The notes under the pieces are model-generated. The model searched no databases, was not told the DNA's origin, and was given only the letters and a program-made list of their open reading frames with translations. Source: an uncultured Christensenella sp. (GTDB taxonomy: Bacteria; Bacillota; Clostridia; Christensenellales; Pumilibacteraceae). Taken from it: a DNA stretch of 64,000 nt. Positions within the stretch are counted from its first letter, which is position 1. Each line of letters begins with the position of its first letter. The DNA lies in NCBI GenBank assembly GCA_910585955.1, contig CAJUGC010000001.1:168475-232474 (forward strand), given 5' to 3'. The position numbers and the translations under genes are program-made. Below are positions 1 to 9,568 of this stretch, one piece after another.

Positions 1-690
1 GGTTTCGCCCTCTATTTCGGGCATTACTTCGAGCGAAGCGAACGACGTGTGCCGCCGTGCGTTCGAGTCGAACGGCGAAATGCGCACGAGTCTGTGCACG
101 CCCTTTTCCGCCTTAAGATAGCCGTAGGCGTTTATGCCGCGCACGGCAAACGTGACGCTCTTTATTCCCGCCTCTTCACCGTCGAGACAGTCGAGTTCCT
201 CGAGCGCAAAACCCTTCTTTTCGCCGTACATACGATACATACGATACAGCATGGAAACCCAGTCTTGCGCCTCCGTACCACCCGCGCCGGCATGAAGAGT
301 GAGGATCGCACTATTGCAATCGTACTCGCCTTTTAAAAGGGTCTGCAAATGAAAGTCCTCTATATCCGTATCGAGAGCCGACAGCGAACTTTCGATTTCT
401 TCCACTATGCTCTCGTCGCTCTCGGCTTCGGCAAGCTCGATAAACTCGCCTACGTCCTTAAGACGCGACGTCAGTCCCTCGACGAGCGCAATTTTCGTAT
501 CGAGATATTTCGCTTCGCTTCCCACGGCTTGCGCGCGCTTTAGGTCGGAATAAAGGTCGGGCGACTGCTGCTCTTTTTCGACCTCTTCGCGGCGGCTCTT
601 TAACGCGGACAAATCGACAGCCGCCGCGCAACTGTCGAATTTATCCTTTAACTCTCTGTATTTGATTTTTATGTCGTCGAGTATCAGCAT
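1..690 (-). CDS. prfB: Peptide chain release factor 2, 3' part cut by window edge
   Basis: Release factor 2 recognises UGA and UAA in the ribosomal A site and triggers peptide release. The 230 codons present read in one frame from ATG 690-688. Residues 205-207 are SPF, the RF2 stop-codon recognition tripeptide, within RISPFDSNARRHTS; an RF1 would have PxT. The acidic helical N-terminus and the HAGAGGTEAQDW segment are typical of class I release factors. The GGQ motif lies beyond the window edge. The start is 9 nt after the secA stop with a GGAAA ribosome binding site, so it is the last visible gene of the rho-like/pheA/secA operon. Unlike many RF2 genes there is no in-frame UGA near codon 25, so no programmed +1 frameshift is needed. 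Confidence 0.97.
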   Translation of the reverse strand, partial: MLILDDIKIKYRELKDKFDSCAAAVDLSALKSRREEVEKEQQSPDLYSDLKRAQAVGSEAKYLDTKIALVEGLTSRLKDVGEFIELAEAESDESIVEEIESSLSALDTDIEDFHLQTLLKGEYDCNSAILTLHAGAGGTEAQDWVSMLYRMYRMYGEKKGFALEELDCLDGEEAGIKSVTFAVRGINAYGYLKAEKGVHRLVRISPFDSNARRHTSFASLEVMPEIEGET

Positions 691-699
691 TTTTGTTTC

Positions 700-3408
700 C
701 TAAGCTATATGGTCCTTGTCCCAGCAGCAGTTTTTATACTTCTTGCCGCTTCCGCAGGGGCAAGGGTCGTTTCTTCCGACGTCCTTTCTCTTGTCGTTTA
801 CGACCGTTTTATTCGTCTTTTCGGTGGCGCCGCCCGCGCTCGTCGAAACGATTTCTACTTTCGCCTGCTCGCGCTTGGGAGCGTTTTCGATGTTGACGCG
901 CATCATGAGAGCGACCGTCTCTTCCTGTATGCGGTCTATCATGTCGTCGAACATCTCGAAGCCCTCTCGCTTATAAGCGATTACGGGATCTTGCTGACCG
1001 TAAGCCTTGAGTCCTATACCTCGGCGCAAAGCGTCCATCGCGTCGATATGATCCATCCATTTATTATCGACCACACGCAGAAGTATGACGCGCTCGATCT
1101 CGTCGAAATCTATGCCGAGCTCCTTCGCCATATCGATCTTCTGATTGTAGTAGGTCATCATGCCGCCGTAGATCTGCTCTTTGATTTCCTCAAGCGCCCA
1201 CCTGTCAAGCCTCTCTTCGGTAAGGAAAGCGGGATCGCCGGGAATGAGCTTTCGCTCTATTTCCTTGTTGAGTTCCTGCCAATCCCACTCGTTCCAGTCG
1301 GTCTTGGGGTCGGTATACGCGTCTACAACGATGTTTATCCTGTCGTGAATCATTTGATCTATCTGATCGTGCACGCTTTCGTCCATAAGCACCTTATTGC
1401 GCTCGGTATAGATGATTTCGCGTTGCTTGTTCATTACGTCATCGTACTCGAGGACCATCTTACGAATGGAATAGTTTCTTCCCTCGATGTTGCGCTGGGC
1501 GTTTTCTATCTGTCTTGTCAAAAGCCCCATGGCAAACGGCGTATCGTCGTCTATCTTGAACATCTCGGCAATCCGCTTCATCCTGTCTCCGCCGAACAAC
1601 CGTACGACTTCGTCCTCCATCGAAAGATAGAACACGGACGAACCTATGTCGCCCTGACGACCCGCACGACCGCGAAGCTGGTTGTCTATACGGCGCGACT
1701 CGTGGCGTTCGGTGCCTATTATGCGCAAACCGCCGACAGCTTTTACCTTTTCTTTTTCCTCGTCTACGCCGACTTTAAACTCGTCGTAGAGCTTTTTGTA
1801 AAGCGCTCTAGCCTCGAGAATTTTGGGGTCGTCCGTATTGAAATAGGACGTTGCGTCGGAGATCTCCTCTTCGGAAATTCCCTCTTCGCGCATTTTCTTC
1901 TTCGCAAGAAATTCCGCATTGCCGCCGAGCATTATGTCGGTACCGCGACCCGCCATATTCGTCGCTATCGTAACTGCATGGAGTTTGCCTGCTTGCGCGA
2001 CTATTTCGGCTTCCTTTTCGTGGTTCTTGGCGTTCAGGATCTTATACGGTATTTTTTTGAGCATTGCGGCAAGCTCTTCGCTCTTGTCGACGCTCGTCGT
2101 ACCGACGAGGACGGGCTGACCTCTTCCGTAGCATTCTTCTATGTCTGCGACTACGGCGCGGAGCTTGCCCGCAACCGTCGTGTAAACCTGGTCGTTTTCA
2201 TCCACTCTTTGCGGCGGAAGATTGGGCGGAATAATTACGACGTCAAGCCTGTAAATACCGCGAAATTCCGCTTCCTCGGTCTTAGCCGTACCCGTCATGC
2301 CCGAAAGCTTACCGTAAAGACGGAAATAATTTTGGAAAGTAATGGTCGCAAGAGTCTTGTTCTCGTTTTGAATACGCACGCCTTCCTTGGCTTCGATAGC
2401 CTGGTGAAGTCCTTCGCTGTAGCGACGGCCTATCATGAGACGCCCCGTAAACTCGTCTACAATGATTACTTCGCCGTTGCTGACGATATAGTCCGAGTCG
2501 CGCTTCATGACGTAATGCGCGCGTATGGCGTTGTTGATATAATGGTTAAGCTCGGTATTTTCGATGTCGGTAAGATTTTCGACGCCGAAATATTTTTCGG
2601 CTTTCGTGACGCCGTCTTCCGTGAGATTTATAGCCTTTTTCTTCTCGTCTATTTCGTAGTCAAGCTCCTTTTTGAGCGTGCGGGCAAATCTGTTTGCCGC
2701 AATGTACATATCGCTCGACTTCGTGCCTCTGCCCGAGATTATGAGAGGCGTGCGCGCTTCGTCGATGAGAATCGAGTCGACCTCGTCGATAATAGCGTAA
2801 TTGAGTTCGCGTTGAACCTTATCGCTCTTTCTGATTACCATGTTGTCGCGAAGGTAATCGAAACCGAGCTCGTTGTTCGTCGCATAGGTTATGTCGCAGT
2901 TGTAAGCCTCGCGTTTTTCATCGGGTTTCATACCAGCGACGGCGACGCCTACCGTAAGTCCGAGATAGCGATGAACTTTTCCCATCCATTCCGCGTCTCG
3001 GCGAGCAAGGTAGTCGTTTACCGTGACGATGTGTACGCCCTTACCCGTAAGCGCGTTCAGATAGGCGGGAAGAGTCGAGACAAGCGTCTTGCCTTCGCCC
3101 GTTCTCATCTCGGCTATTCTTCCTTGATGCAGACATATACCGCCCATAAGCTGAACGTGGAAATGCCTCATACCGAGCACGCGCGTCGCCGCCTCGCGAA
3201 CGACTGCGTACGCTTCCGGAAGTATGTCGTCGAGCGTCTCGTAGTTTTCGCTGAGACGCCGTTTGAATTCTCCTGTCTGAGCCTTAAGCTCTTCTTCGGA
3301 CATTGTCGAATACTTGTCCGCAAGCGCCTCGATCTTATTTGCCAGCGCATTGAGCTTCTTGACGTGGCGGCGATTATCGCTGCCCTTTATGAATGAAATC
3401 AAGCCCAT
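700..3408 (-). CDS. secA: Preprotein translocase ATPase SecA
   Basis: SecA is the cytosolic motor that pushes unfolded preproteins through SecYEG. The 902-residue length is normal. Walker A MRTGEGKT lies near residue 100, and a DEAD-like IIDEVDSILIDEARTP segment near 200. The second helicase domain contains MAGRGTDIMLGG and the QLRGRAGRQGD arginine-finger region. The C-terminus (residues 883-895, CPCGSGKKYKNCC) is the zinc-binding SecB/ribosome-contact tail. The start ATG overlaps the end of pheA by 10 nt, which implies translational coupling, and prfB follows 9 nt after the stop. Only one secA is seen here. Confidence 0.99.
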   Translation of the reverse strand: MGLISFIKGSDNRRHVKKLNALANKIEALADKYSTMSEEELKAQTGEFKRRLSENYETLDDILPEAYAVVREAATRVLGMRHFHVQLMGGICLHQGRIAEMRTGEGKTLVSTLPAYLNALTGKGVHIVTVNDYLARRDAEWMGKVHRYLGLTVGVAVAGMKPDEKREAYNCDITYATNNELGFDYLRDNMVIRKSDKVQRELNYAIIDEVDSILIDEARTPLIISGRGTKSSDMYIAANRFARTLKKELDYEIDEKKKAINLTEDGVTKAEKYFGVENLTDIENTELNHYINNAIRAHYVMKRDSDYIVSNGEVIIVDEFTGRLMIGRRYSEGLHQAIEAKEGVRIQNENKTLATITFQNYFRLYGKLSGMTGTAKTEEAEFRGIYRLDVVIIPPNLPPQRVDENDQVYTTVAGKLRAVVADIEECYGRGQPVLVGTTSVDKSEELAAMLKKIPYKILNAKNHEKEAEIVAQAGKLHAVTIATNMAGRGTDIMLGGNAEFLAKKKMREEGISEEEISDATSYFNTDDPKILEARALYKKLYDEFKVGVDEEKEKVKAVGGLRIIGTERHESRRIDNQLRGRAGRQGDIGSSVFYLSMEDEVVRLFGGDRMKRIAEMFKIDDDTPFAMGLLTRQIENAQRNIEGRNYSIRKMVLEYDDVMNKQREIIYTERNKVLMDESVHDQIDQMIHDRINIVVDAYTDPKTDWNEWDWQELNKEIERKLIPGDPAFLTEERLDRWALEEIKEQIYGGMMTYYNQKIDMAKELGIDFDEIERVILLRVVDNKWMDHIDAMDALRRGIGLKAYGQQDPVIAYKREGFEMFDDMIDRIQEETVALMMRVNIENAPKREQAKVEIVSTSAGGATEKTNKTVVNDKRKDVGRNDPCPCGSGKKYKNCCWDKDHIA

Positions 3409-4229
3409 AAATTGTTTGTTGCCTCCGAATTGGTTATATGATCATATCTGCCGAGAAATTTGCAAAAGCCGGTATCGGCTTTAAGCAGCGCCACAAGCTC
3501 TTCGAGAGTTTTGTCGCCCCCTTTCTTCGGCAAAGTGAAATCTACGAAAAATATATAGTCGCCGAGACCGCTTTTCGACGGACGCGATTGAATATAGGTC
3601 ATATTCAATCCGGCGCCTTCGAAAATCTTGAGTACGTCCAAGAGTCCGCCCGGGCGGTTCTTCGCCGCGAATATCACCGAAGCGCGATTTCCTTTACTTC
3701 CCGCAAAGGGCGAAAGAAGAAGAAAGCGTGTAGCGTTGCTCGCATAATCCTCGATGTGCGAAAACAGTTCCTTTTGCCCGCGGGCAGGCATAGCTGCTAT
3801 CGCGGCTTTATCTTTCGAATCAAGAAGCGTGAGCGCATAACTCGTCGAATGTACGGCGATCTGCTCGGCTTCGGTATTGTCGGCAAGCCATCTCGCGCAT
3901 TGAGCAAGCGCTTGCGGATGCGAATACACTTCTCTAATGTCGGAAAGCCCGGCGCCGTCGTTTACTATAAACCCGTGGTGAATGGCTCTTGTCGTTTCCG
4001 CGCGTATGAAAAGCGAAAAGTCAAGCAGTACGTCTGCAGTCGCCGTGACCGAACCTTCGACGCTGTTTTCGACGGGCAACACGCACATATCGCATTTGCC
4101 GCTCGCAACCGATTCCGCGACTTCTCTTGCCGTGCGAAAGCCCTTGCACTCGGCTTGTTTTTTGCCGCAGAACTCTCGACTTGCAGCGTAAGTATGCGAG
4201 TATTCGTCGCCGAGAAAAGCTATCTTCAC
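3399..4229 (-). CDS. pheA: Prephenate dehydratase
   Basis: Converts prephenate to phenylpyruvate, the committed step to phenylalanine. I start it at GTG 4229-4227 (VKIAFLGDEYSHTYAA). This GTG overlaps the TGA of the upstream rho-like gene in a GTGA, and the longer open frame upstream lies inside that gene. The resulting 276 residues match monofunctional dehydratases. The catalytic domain has the PVENSVEGSV loop and the NATRF motif carrying the catalytic Thr. An ACT regulatory domain follows from about residue 188, with RPGGLLDVLKIFEGAG and a Q-S-R-P-S version of the usual ESRPS phenylalanine-binding motif. There is no chorismate mutase domain. Its place between a Rho paralogue and secA is unusual. 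Confidence 0.95.
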   Translation of the reverse strand: MKIAFLGDEYSHTYAASREFCGKKQAECKGFRTAREVAESVASGKCDMCVLPVENSVEGSVTATADVLLDFSLFIRAETTRAIHHGFIVNDGAGLSDIREVYSHPQALAQCARWLADNTEAEQIAVHSTSYALTLLDSKDKAAIAAMPARGQKELFSHIEDYASNATRFLLLSPFAGSKGNRASVIFAAKNRPGGLLDVLKIFEGAGLNMTYIQSRPSKSGLGDYIFFVDFTLPKKGGDKTLEELVALLKADTGFCKFLGRYDHITNSEATNNLWA

Positions 4230-5452
4230 TTTAAAACGCTCTCTGCCTGCTCGCGCGTAGCACAATTGCGAACAATAGCGCTTACCGCTTCGCCGTCGAT
4301 TTCGCGCAATCTGTCGAGAAGACTCCAATCCATGCCGCCGCATTTTATGAAGCTTTGCTTGAAATCCACTACCACGTCGCCGCGCACGGCTTTAAAGCGC
4401 ACGACCGCGTCGCTTACGGATTCCGCCGTCTTAAACGCACGTCTGTCCATAATGTCGTCGTTTGCCGACGCAAAAACCGTCACGCTTCCCTTTTCTAGCG
4501 CGCACGCGCAACCGAGCAAACGGCGTACGAGATCGAAATTGCCGACGGCTTCGAGATTGTCGATCACAAGAGCCACGTCTTTGCCCTCTTCCGCCATGCG
4601 AAGAGCCGCCTCGCAAATCATCTCCGCGGCATAGCGCGCGCATTTTTCGGGGACATCGAACGCACAGGCGCTCGCACCCTTAAGCGAGTCTATCTCGGCT
4701 TCCCTCTCCGGCAAAGCGTTTAAAAACAGCGCTAGCACTTCAAGGTTCTTCTCCTCAAGCGAGCAGGCGAGTTTCAACGAAAAATCGGTCAGCGAACAGT
4801 CGCTCCCGTGCGAAAGAAAAATTCTCGATCCGTATGCGACGGGTGCCGCAAGAGCAAAAGAGCGCAACGCATGATCGGCAGACCAGATCTCCATAAGGCG
4901 GCTCGGACGTTTTCGCTCGGTGTGAAAAACATTCGCGGCGCGGTGTTCCGTAATCTGCCTGCCGTTCACTTTCAAAAGATGCGCGACAACGCCGGGCGCT
5001 CCGTCTTTTCCTGCAATATAATCGCCTTCGAGCTTGTCTCCCATTTCGAGCTTTGCTCCCAAAACAAAGTCTTGCGAAATAAACAAATCGTCTTCTTTCG
5101 GCAAAAACTTTCTCGAAACTATGCCGTCTCCGCCCGAGTAGGGACGAAACCAACCGATGAATTTTTCGACTGCGGCATGCTTGGGAAGTTGCTTGAAAGG
5201 TCCGTATTTACTGCGCTCGTCGTCAGGAACAAGCGCCTTGTTTATTATTCCCGCACGCGAATGCGGCGACATAAGTTCGGCGGGCGTCTTACGTTTATTA
5301 TCGATTTCCTGCAATTTGTCGAAAACGGCGTTTTCAAGCGCTTCTTTCGTAAACGTCGTGGGAGCGCGCACCCCGATTTCCTTTGCGAATTCGCGCAAAT
5401 CGGAAATGGGTATGGCTCGTATTTCCGCCATTGTATAAATCTTAAATTCCAT
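4226..5452 (-). CDS. Rho-like protein with degenerate ATPase site
   Basis: The architecture follows transcription terminator Rho. There is a Rho_N helical domain (about 8-50, ISDLREFAKEIGV), then a cold-shock-type primary RNA-binding domain (about 85-165, GWFRPYSGGDGIVSRKFLP, DDLFISQDFV, HLLKVNGR), then a RecA-like domain to residue 408. In the last domain the P-loop expected as GxxxAGKT reads LSHGSDCSLTD, with no GK[TS]. The Rho DERPEEV catalytic region reads NALPEREAEI. The Walker B equivalent (VALVIDNLE) keeps its Asp. I therefore infer an RNA-binding Rho paralogue that cannot hydrolyse ATP normally; a role in termination control is possible but not shown. It opens the operon with a perfect AAAGGAGGT site. 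A functional Rho may be encoded elsewhere. Confidence 0.75.
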   Translation of the reverse strand: MEFKIYTMAEIRAIPISDLREFAKEIGVRAPTTFTKEALENAVFDKLQEIDNKRKTPAELMSPHSRAGIINKALVPDDERSKYGPFKQLPKHAAVEKFIGWFRPYSGGDGIVSRKFLPKEDDLFISQDFVLGAKLEMGDKLEGDYIAGKDGAPGVVAHLLKVNGRQITEHRAANVFHTERKRPSRLMEIWSADHALRSFALAAPVAYGSRIFLSHGSDCSLTDFSLKLACSLEEKNLEVLALFLNALPEREAEIDSLKGASACAFDVPEKCARYAAEMICEAALRMAEEGKDVALVIDNLEAVGNFDLVRRLLGCACALEKGSVTVFASANDDIMDRRAFKTAESVSDAVVRFKAVRGDVVVDFKQSFIKCGGMDWSLLDRLREIDGEAVSAIVRNCATREQAESVLK

Positions 5453-5498
5453 GTCTATTACCTCCTTTGCGCAAAATTTTTTTAAACAGTCACTAAAT

Positions 5499-5527
5499 AT
5501 TATAGCTCATTTCTCATTAAAAAGCAA
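5499..5527 (-). promoter_or_regulatory. Promoter of the rho-like/pheA/secA/prfB operon
   Basis: On the minus strand TTGCTT (5527-5522) and TATAAT (5504-5499) are separated by 17 nt, about 45 nt upstream of the rho-like start codon. The rest of the 5453-5594 gap shows no other recognisable element. Confidence 0.65.
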
Positions 5528-5594
5528 GTATTTGACCTATATTAAGACCGCATTCGTTCGTATTCTCAAAAAACGATAAAATTTCGTAAATTTT

Positions 5595-7139
5595 TTATAC
5601 TCCTCTTATGTCGAGCACGTCTCTGCACAGACTTTCCGCGAACTCTCTTTCGTGACTTACGAGAAGAAGCGCGCCCTTATATTCTGCAAGTCCTTCTTTA
5701 AGCGCCTCCTTTGCGCGTATATCGAGATGATTTGTCGGCTCGTCCAATATGAGAAGATTTGTCGCCGTGTTCTTGAGTACGGTAAGTTTTACGCGCACCT
5801 GTTCGCCGCCCGACAATTCGTGTATCGGCTTTACGGCAAGATCGTTCTTTATGCCAGAGGAAGCGAGCGTCGAACGTATCTGTTTGGAATCGAGACGAGA
5901 AAGCCTGTCCGAAACGTAAGAAACGGCATTTTGGCTGCCGAATCCGAAATTCGGTTCCTGCTCGATATATCCTATCTTAATTTGCGGATGAAACGAATAA
6001 CTTCCGCCGAGCGCTTTCAAAAATCCGGTAAGCGTCTTGACGAGCGTCGTCTTTCCCACTCCGTTCGTACCGCGTATCCAAAGCTTGCTCTCCGAACCAA
6101 GATGAAGCGTGAGCGGCGGCAAAAGCGGCTCGTCGTATCCGATAAGCAGCTCCTTTACATCCAATAGATCTTTCGTATGAAGCTCGACATACGGAAAGGA
6201 AAATGCGGCGTCGTAAATTACGGCGGGCTTCTTGATTATATCCAGTTTTTCAAGTTGTTTCTTTCTCGCATTAGCCATGCCTGCGGTAGCGGCGCGCGCG
6301 CTGTTACGGCTTATATACTCCTTCATTTTCTCTATCTCGCGCTGTTGACGGAAATAGCTTTCCTCGTATTGCTTTGCATTCTGTTCCCGTTGAGCAAGGT
6401 AAGAGGTATAGCCGCCGCTGTATTTTTTCATTTGCCCGTTTTCTATGCCGATTATTGCTTTGCACACCTTATTGAGAAAGTCCGTATCGTGCGATATAAC
6501 AAGAAACGTCCCCTTGTACGAGTTCAGATAATCCTCGAGCCAGGCGATGTGCTCGATGTCGAGAAAGTTCGTCGGCTCGTCGAGGAGCATCAGATCGGGC
6601 TGTTCGAGCAAAAGCCGCGTGAGCATGAGTTTCGCCCTCTGTCCGCCCGACAGCTCGGATATGGGCGTGTCGTAGCCGAACGCGCCGACGCCGAGTCCGT
6701 TCGCTACTTTCTTGACTGTGGAATCGAGGTCGAAAAAACCTGCGTCCGTAAGCCTCTCGAGCATGGAATTACTCTTTTCGATGAGCTTTTCGAGCTCTGC
6801 TCCGTCTTTGTCGCCCATGCTTTCGTACAGTTTTTCAAGCCGCGCGTTCATTTCGTACAGGTGCGCGAACGAACCGAGCAGATATTCCATTACGCTTTTC
6901 GAGCGATCTATATCCGCGTGCTGGTCGAGATATCCGCGCCGAAGGGAGGAATTCCACTTAACCAAGCCTTCGTCCTGAACAAGTCGCCCCGCAAGAATAT
7001 TTATAAATGTGGACTTGCCCGCACCGTTCAGACCCACAACGCCGATATGCTCTCCGTTCATAACGCAGAGCTCGGCCTTATCGAACAGCACTCTGCCGTC
7101 GAACATATGTGTCAATTCTTTTATTTCGAGTACGCTCAT
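5595..7139 (-). CDS. ABC-F family ATPase
   Basis: A cytosolic protein of two fused ABC ATPase domains without membrane segments. ABC-F proteins bind the ribosomal E site and act as translation factors or antibiotic-protection proteins. Walker A motifs are GLNGAGKST near residue 38 and GTNGVGKTT near 358. Signature motifs are ELSGGQRAKLML and ELSGGEQVRVKL, followed by LLDEPTNFLD and LILDEPTNHLD. The interdomain linker (about 235-310) is charged and contains YISRNSARAATAG, as in ABC-F linkers. At 514 residues it is of ordinary size. The start is 13 nt after the stop of the upstream WG-repeat gene, so the two are probably one transcript. Housekeeping and resistance subclasses cannot be separated by eye. 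Confidence 0.93.
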   Translation of the reverse strand: MSVLEIKELTHMFDGRVLFDKAELCVMNGEHIGVVGLNGAGKSTFINILAGRLVQDEGLVKWNSSLRRGYLDQHADIDRSKSVMEYLLGSFAHLYEMNARLEKLYESMGDKDGAELEKLIEKSNSMLERLTDAGFFDLDSTVKKVANGLGVGAFGYDTPISELSGGQRAKLMLTRLLLEQPDLMLLDEPTNFLDIEHIAWLEDYLNSYKGTFLVISHDTDFLNKVCKAIIGIENGQMKKYSGGYTSYLAQREQNAKQYEESYFRQQREIEKMKEYISRNSARAATAGMANARKKQLEKLDIIKKPAVIYDAAFSFPYVELHTKDLLDVKELLIGYDEPLLPPLTLHLGSESKLWIRGTNGVGKTTLVKTLTGFLKALGGSYSFHPQIKIGYIEQEPNFGFGSQNAVSYVSDRLSRLDSKQIRSTLASSGIKNDLAVKPIHELSGGEQVRVKLTVLKNTATNLLILDEPTNHLDIRAKEALKEGLAEYKGALLLVSHEREFAESLCRDVLDIRGV

Positions 7140-7152
7140 TATATTTCTTCGC

Positions 7153-9375
7153 CTATCTTTCTTCGCGGGTAATACTGATGACCCTCTTCGAGCCGCCCGC
7201 CGTTACGGTAAGAAGGCGCGACGAGTCCTTGCGCTCGGCGGACACCGTCCTGCCCGTCTCTTCGTCGTAGACATAGCTTTCCATAAAATCGAAACCGCCG
7301 TCCTCGCGATACGGTACGAACGTAACGTGCTTTAATATCACTCTGCCGCGCGCGTTCATGATCTCGCGTTCGCCCAAGTTGGTCATGCCCATCGTCAGCC
7401 CTTCGGTAGACTCGAGTTCGTAATAGACGTCGCTTATGCGTCCGCCGGAAAAGTCGGCTTGGAAGAAAGACTGCCCGCTCTCTTCCTCTCCGTCCACACT
7501 TGCGATGACAAAACCGTCGTGCAGCTTCATTTGCCTGAACGCGGGTGACAGCGTTACTCTTCCGTCTCGTATAATTCCGTAAAGCTCGCTTTCGGTATCG
7601 CGAAAAGTAAACGTATCGCGACCGCGTTCGACTATCTCTATGGGATTTGATATATACCGAGTTTCGGTTATGTTTCCGTCGTTGAGATTTACTATATTCA
7701 TGACTCCTTCGTCAACCGTTACGGCATACTTGTTCTTAAGTCCGAAATATATTTTGTCATACTTTATCTTCAGCTTCTTGCTTTTAGTCACAAAATTTAT
7801 TTCGTCCTTTCCGTAAACTACTATTTGGGTTTCCGAAACGATCGTCTTATCTTCTTCCCTTTGGACGTATTCGCCTGCAAAAGATCCGTTCTTCGCATAG
7901 AACTTGTATTCCGTTCCTTCCTCGTCGGCTTTGACGGCGGCATAGTAATTTTCGTCGTCCGTGCACTTAACTATTACGATCGAGGCGTCTTTTTCCGTTT
8001 CGAACGTGCCGCGCGGCATTGTGACCGCCTTCTTGCCTTCTTTTATTTCGGCGTAAACGGGAATAAACGGATCAATTACTTCCGCGCTCGCCATCTTGTT
8101 TTTGCGGTCGGTGACTTCGAAAAACGAGTCGTAAATAACCGTGCCGTTTGCTTTCGACTGCGTGACGATACGCGACGCAGTGCGCTCGTCGTTCGAGACG
8201 ACAGCCGTCACGTTCTCGAGGCGCGGCTTCAACTCCTCGTTTTCATATGCGTAGATCTTTCCGTCGGCAAGAAGAAAGTCCACCTCGACGGTATACTGAG
8301 CGCGTTTTTTTTCCTTTTCGCGACAAAGAGTAACGACTTCCATTTGAATTGCTTCGACTCGGTTACATTTATCGTCGAACGCTATATAATTGCCGTCGCT
8401 GTGTTTAAAAAAGACATGGACGTTGCCGCCGAGAATTTCCGCCTCGTAACGCTTCCTTAAAACAGAAATCGAATTGCCGTTGAAAAACGAATGTTCGCCG
8501 TCGCCTCTGTTTATTACGGCGACGGTCCCGTCCGTAAGCTCTATATTCGAGCCCGACGGAGCAATGAAGCTCTTTCCGCTTTCGAGCGTGTACACAACCG
8601 AACTGCCGTCGCTTTTCCTGAGCACGGCATGAGATCCGACAACGATATATCCGTCGCCGTTTTTCTCTGCGGGCATATATCCGTCGAGATATTCTTCGCG
8701 CATAAGTTGCGAGTCGTAGGTCACGGGTCTTTCCCCCTCTACCGTCAAAAAGCCGTCGGAGGCGACAAAACTTTGGTTTATGTTGAAAGGCAGTTCTTTC
8801 TTTTCGTACTTTACGGTATCGACCGCCATATACTTGCCGGTCTCGTCCTTATAGACGACATACTTGTCCCCATACGCTCTGTAAAACGCGGGAAACTCTT
8901 CGATAAGAACAGGCGTTCCGCTTTCGCGAAAGTTACGATTTTCCCCGTTCCGTACCGCAAAATCGTTTTCCCCTACGCGCACCGCCACAAGAGAGGACGC
9001 TTCGGGTAAAAGTCTGTGATATTCCTGCGTATACTCTACGATTATCGCGCCAGAAGTATCGACGTAGCCCCAGCCTTTGCCGTCCGTATTGATAAAAGCA
9101 AAACGGCCCTCGTCCTCGACGTAGTCGAGACTGCCGAACGTGCGTGAAACGGCCCCCCCGTCACGATAAAGTTGCCAGCGTCCGCCGCGCATTGCGATAT
9201 AGGTATTGTCATACATGACATTATCGACGTAGTCAAACTCCGCTCCGTAAACTTCCGTCTTTATATCGGTATATAAAAGTGCGAGAGCGACGACCCAAGC
9301 TATGGCGACCATAACTATTACGAAAGCCACTATGCCTATGGTTATCTTTACTTTTCTGCTCAATTCTCTTTTCAT
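7153..9375 (-). CDS. Membrane-anchored WG-repeat protein
   Basis: I start at ATG 9375-9373 (MKRELSRKVKI), which has an AAGAGGT site 5 nt upstream; the in-frame ATG at 9438 has none. The 740-residue protein has one N-terminal membrane helix (about 11-35, ITIGIVAFVIVMVAIAWVVA) with Arg/Lys before it, so the rest should face outward. The exterior part has many short beta-rich repeats. One WG-type repeat is clear (GKGWGYVDTSGAIIVE, about residues 95-110), so a propeller-like fold is plausible. No catalytic motif is visible. A run of seven G residues on the coding strand lies at 9153-9159. Function unknown; the anchored WG-repeat description is moderately sure. Confidence 0.7.
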   Translation of the reverse strand: MKRELSRKVKITIGIVAFVIVMVAIAWVVALALLYTDIKTEVYGAEFDYVDNVMYDNTYIAMRGGRWQLYRDGGAVSRTFGSLDYVEDEGRFAFINTDGKGWGYVDTSGAIIVEYTQEYHRLLPEASSLVAVRVGENDFAVRNGENRNFRESGTPVLIEEFPAFYRAYGDKYVVYKDETGKYMAVDTVKYEKKELPFNINQSFVASDGFLTVEGERPVTYDSQLMREEYLDGYMPAEKNGDGYIVVGSHAVLRKSDGSSVVYTLESGKSFIAPSGSNIELTDGTVAVINRGDGEHSFFNGNSISVLRKRYEAEILGGNVHVFFKHSDGNYIAFDDKCNRVEAIQMEVVTLCREKEKKRAQYTVEVDFLLADGKIYAYENEELKPRLENVTAVVSNDERTASRIVTQSKANGTVIYDSFFEVTDRKNKMASAEVIDPFIPVYAEIKEGKKAVTMPRGTFETEKDASIVIVKCTDDENYYAAVKADEEGTEYKFYAKNGSFAGEYVQREEDKTIVSETQIVVYGKDEINFVTKSKKLKIKYDKIYFGLKNKYAVTVDEGVMNIVNLNDGNITETRYISNPIEIVERGRDTFTFRDTESELYGIIRDGRVTLSPAFRQMKLHDGFVIASVDGEEESGQSFFQADFSGGRISDVYYELESTEGLTMGMTNLGEREIMNARGRVILKHVTFVPYREDGGFDFMESYVYDEETGRTVSAERKDSSRLLTVTAGGSKRVISITREER

Positions 9376-9431
9376 ATAACCTCTTAAAACGCAACAAATG
9401 CCGTAGCTCGGTCTAACCCGCAAATAACCGC

Positions 9432-9482
9432 CAAGCAAACTTTGCTTGCGTCCATTATATCATAATAATCACCGAATGGCAA
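9432..9482 (-). promoter_or_regulatory. Promoter and adjacent palindrome of the WG-repeat gene
   Basis: TTGCCA (9482-9477) and TATAAT (9459-9454) are 17 nt apart on the minus strand. At the expected transcription start there is a 17-nt palindrome, CAAGCAAAC-TTTGCTTG (9432-9448), which could be an operator or an RNA hairpin. Confidence 0.55.
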
Positions 9483-9568
9483 TAGATTTGTTTGTATTTT
9501 TTGCCACCCTTGTTTCTCGCGTATAAATTTGCCCGTCTTAGCGAACAGCTAATATGGGAGGACTTTGT

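Noticed and set aside
709..3396. An 895-codon open frame on the plus strand opposite secA, and similar long antisense frames opposite tuf, fusA, ilvC and the GH3 genes
   Set aside because: These are shadows of the real genes produced by their codon bias. They have no recognisable domains or ribosome binding sites, while the minus-strand proteins are complete known families.
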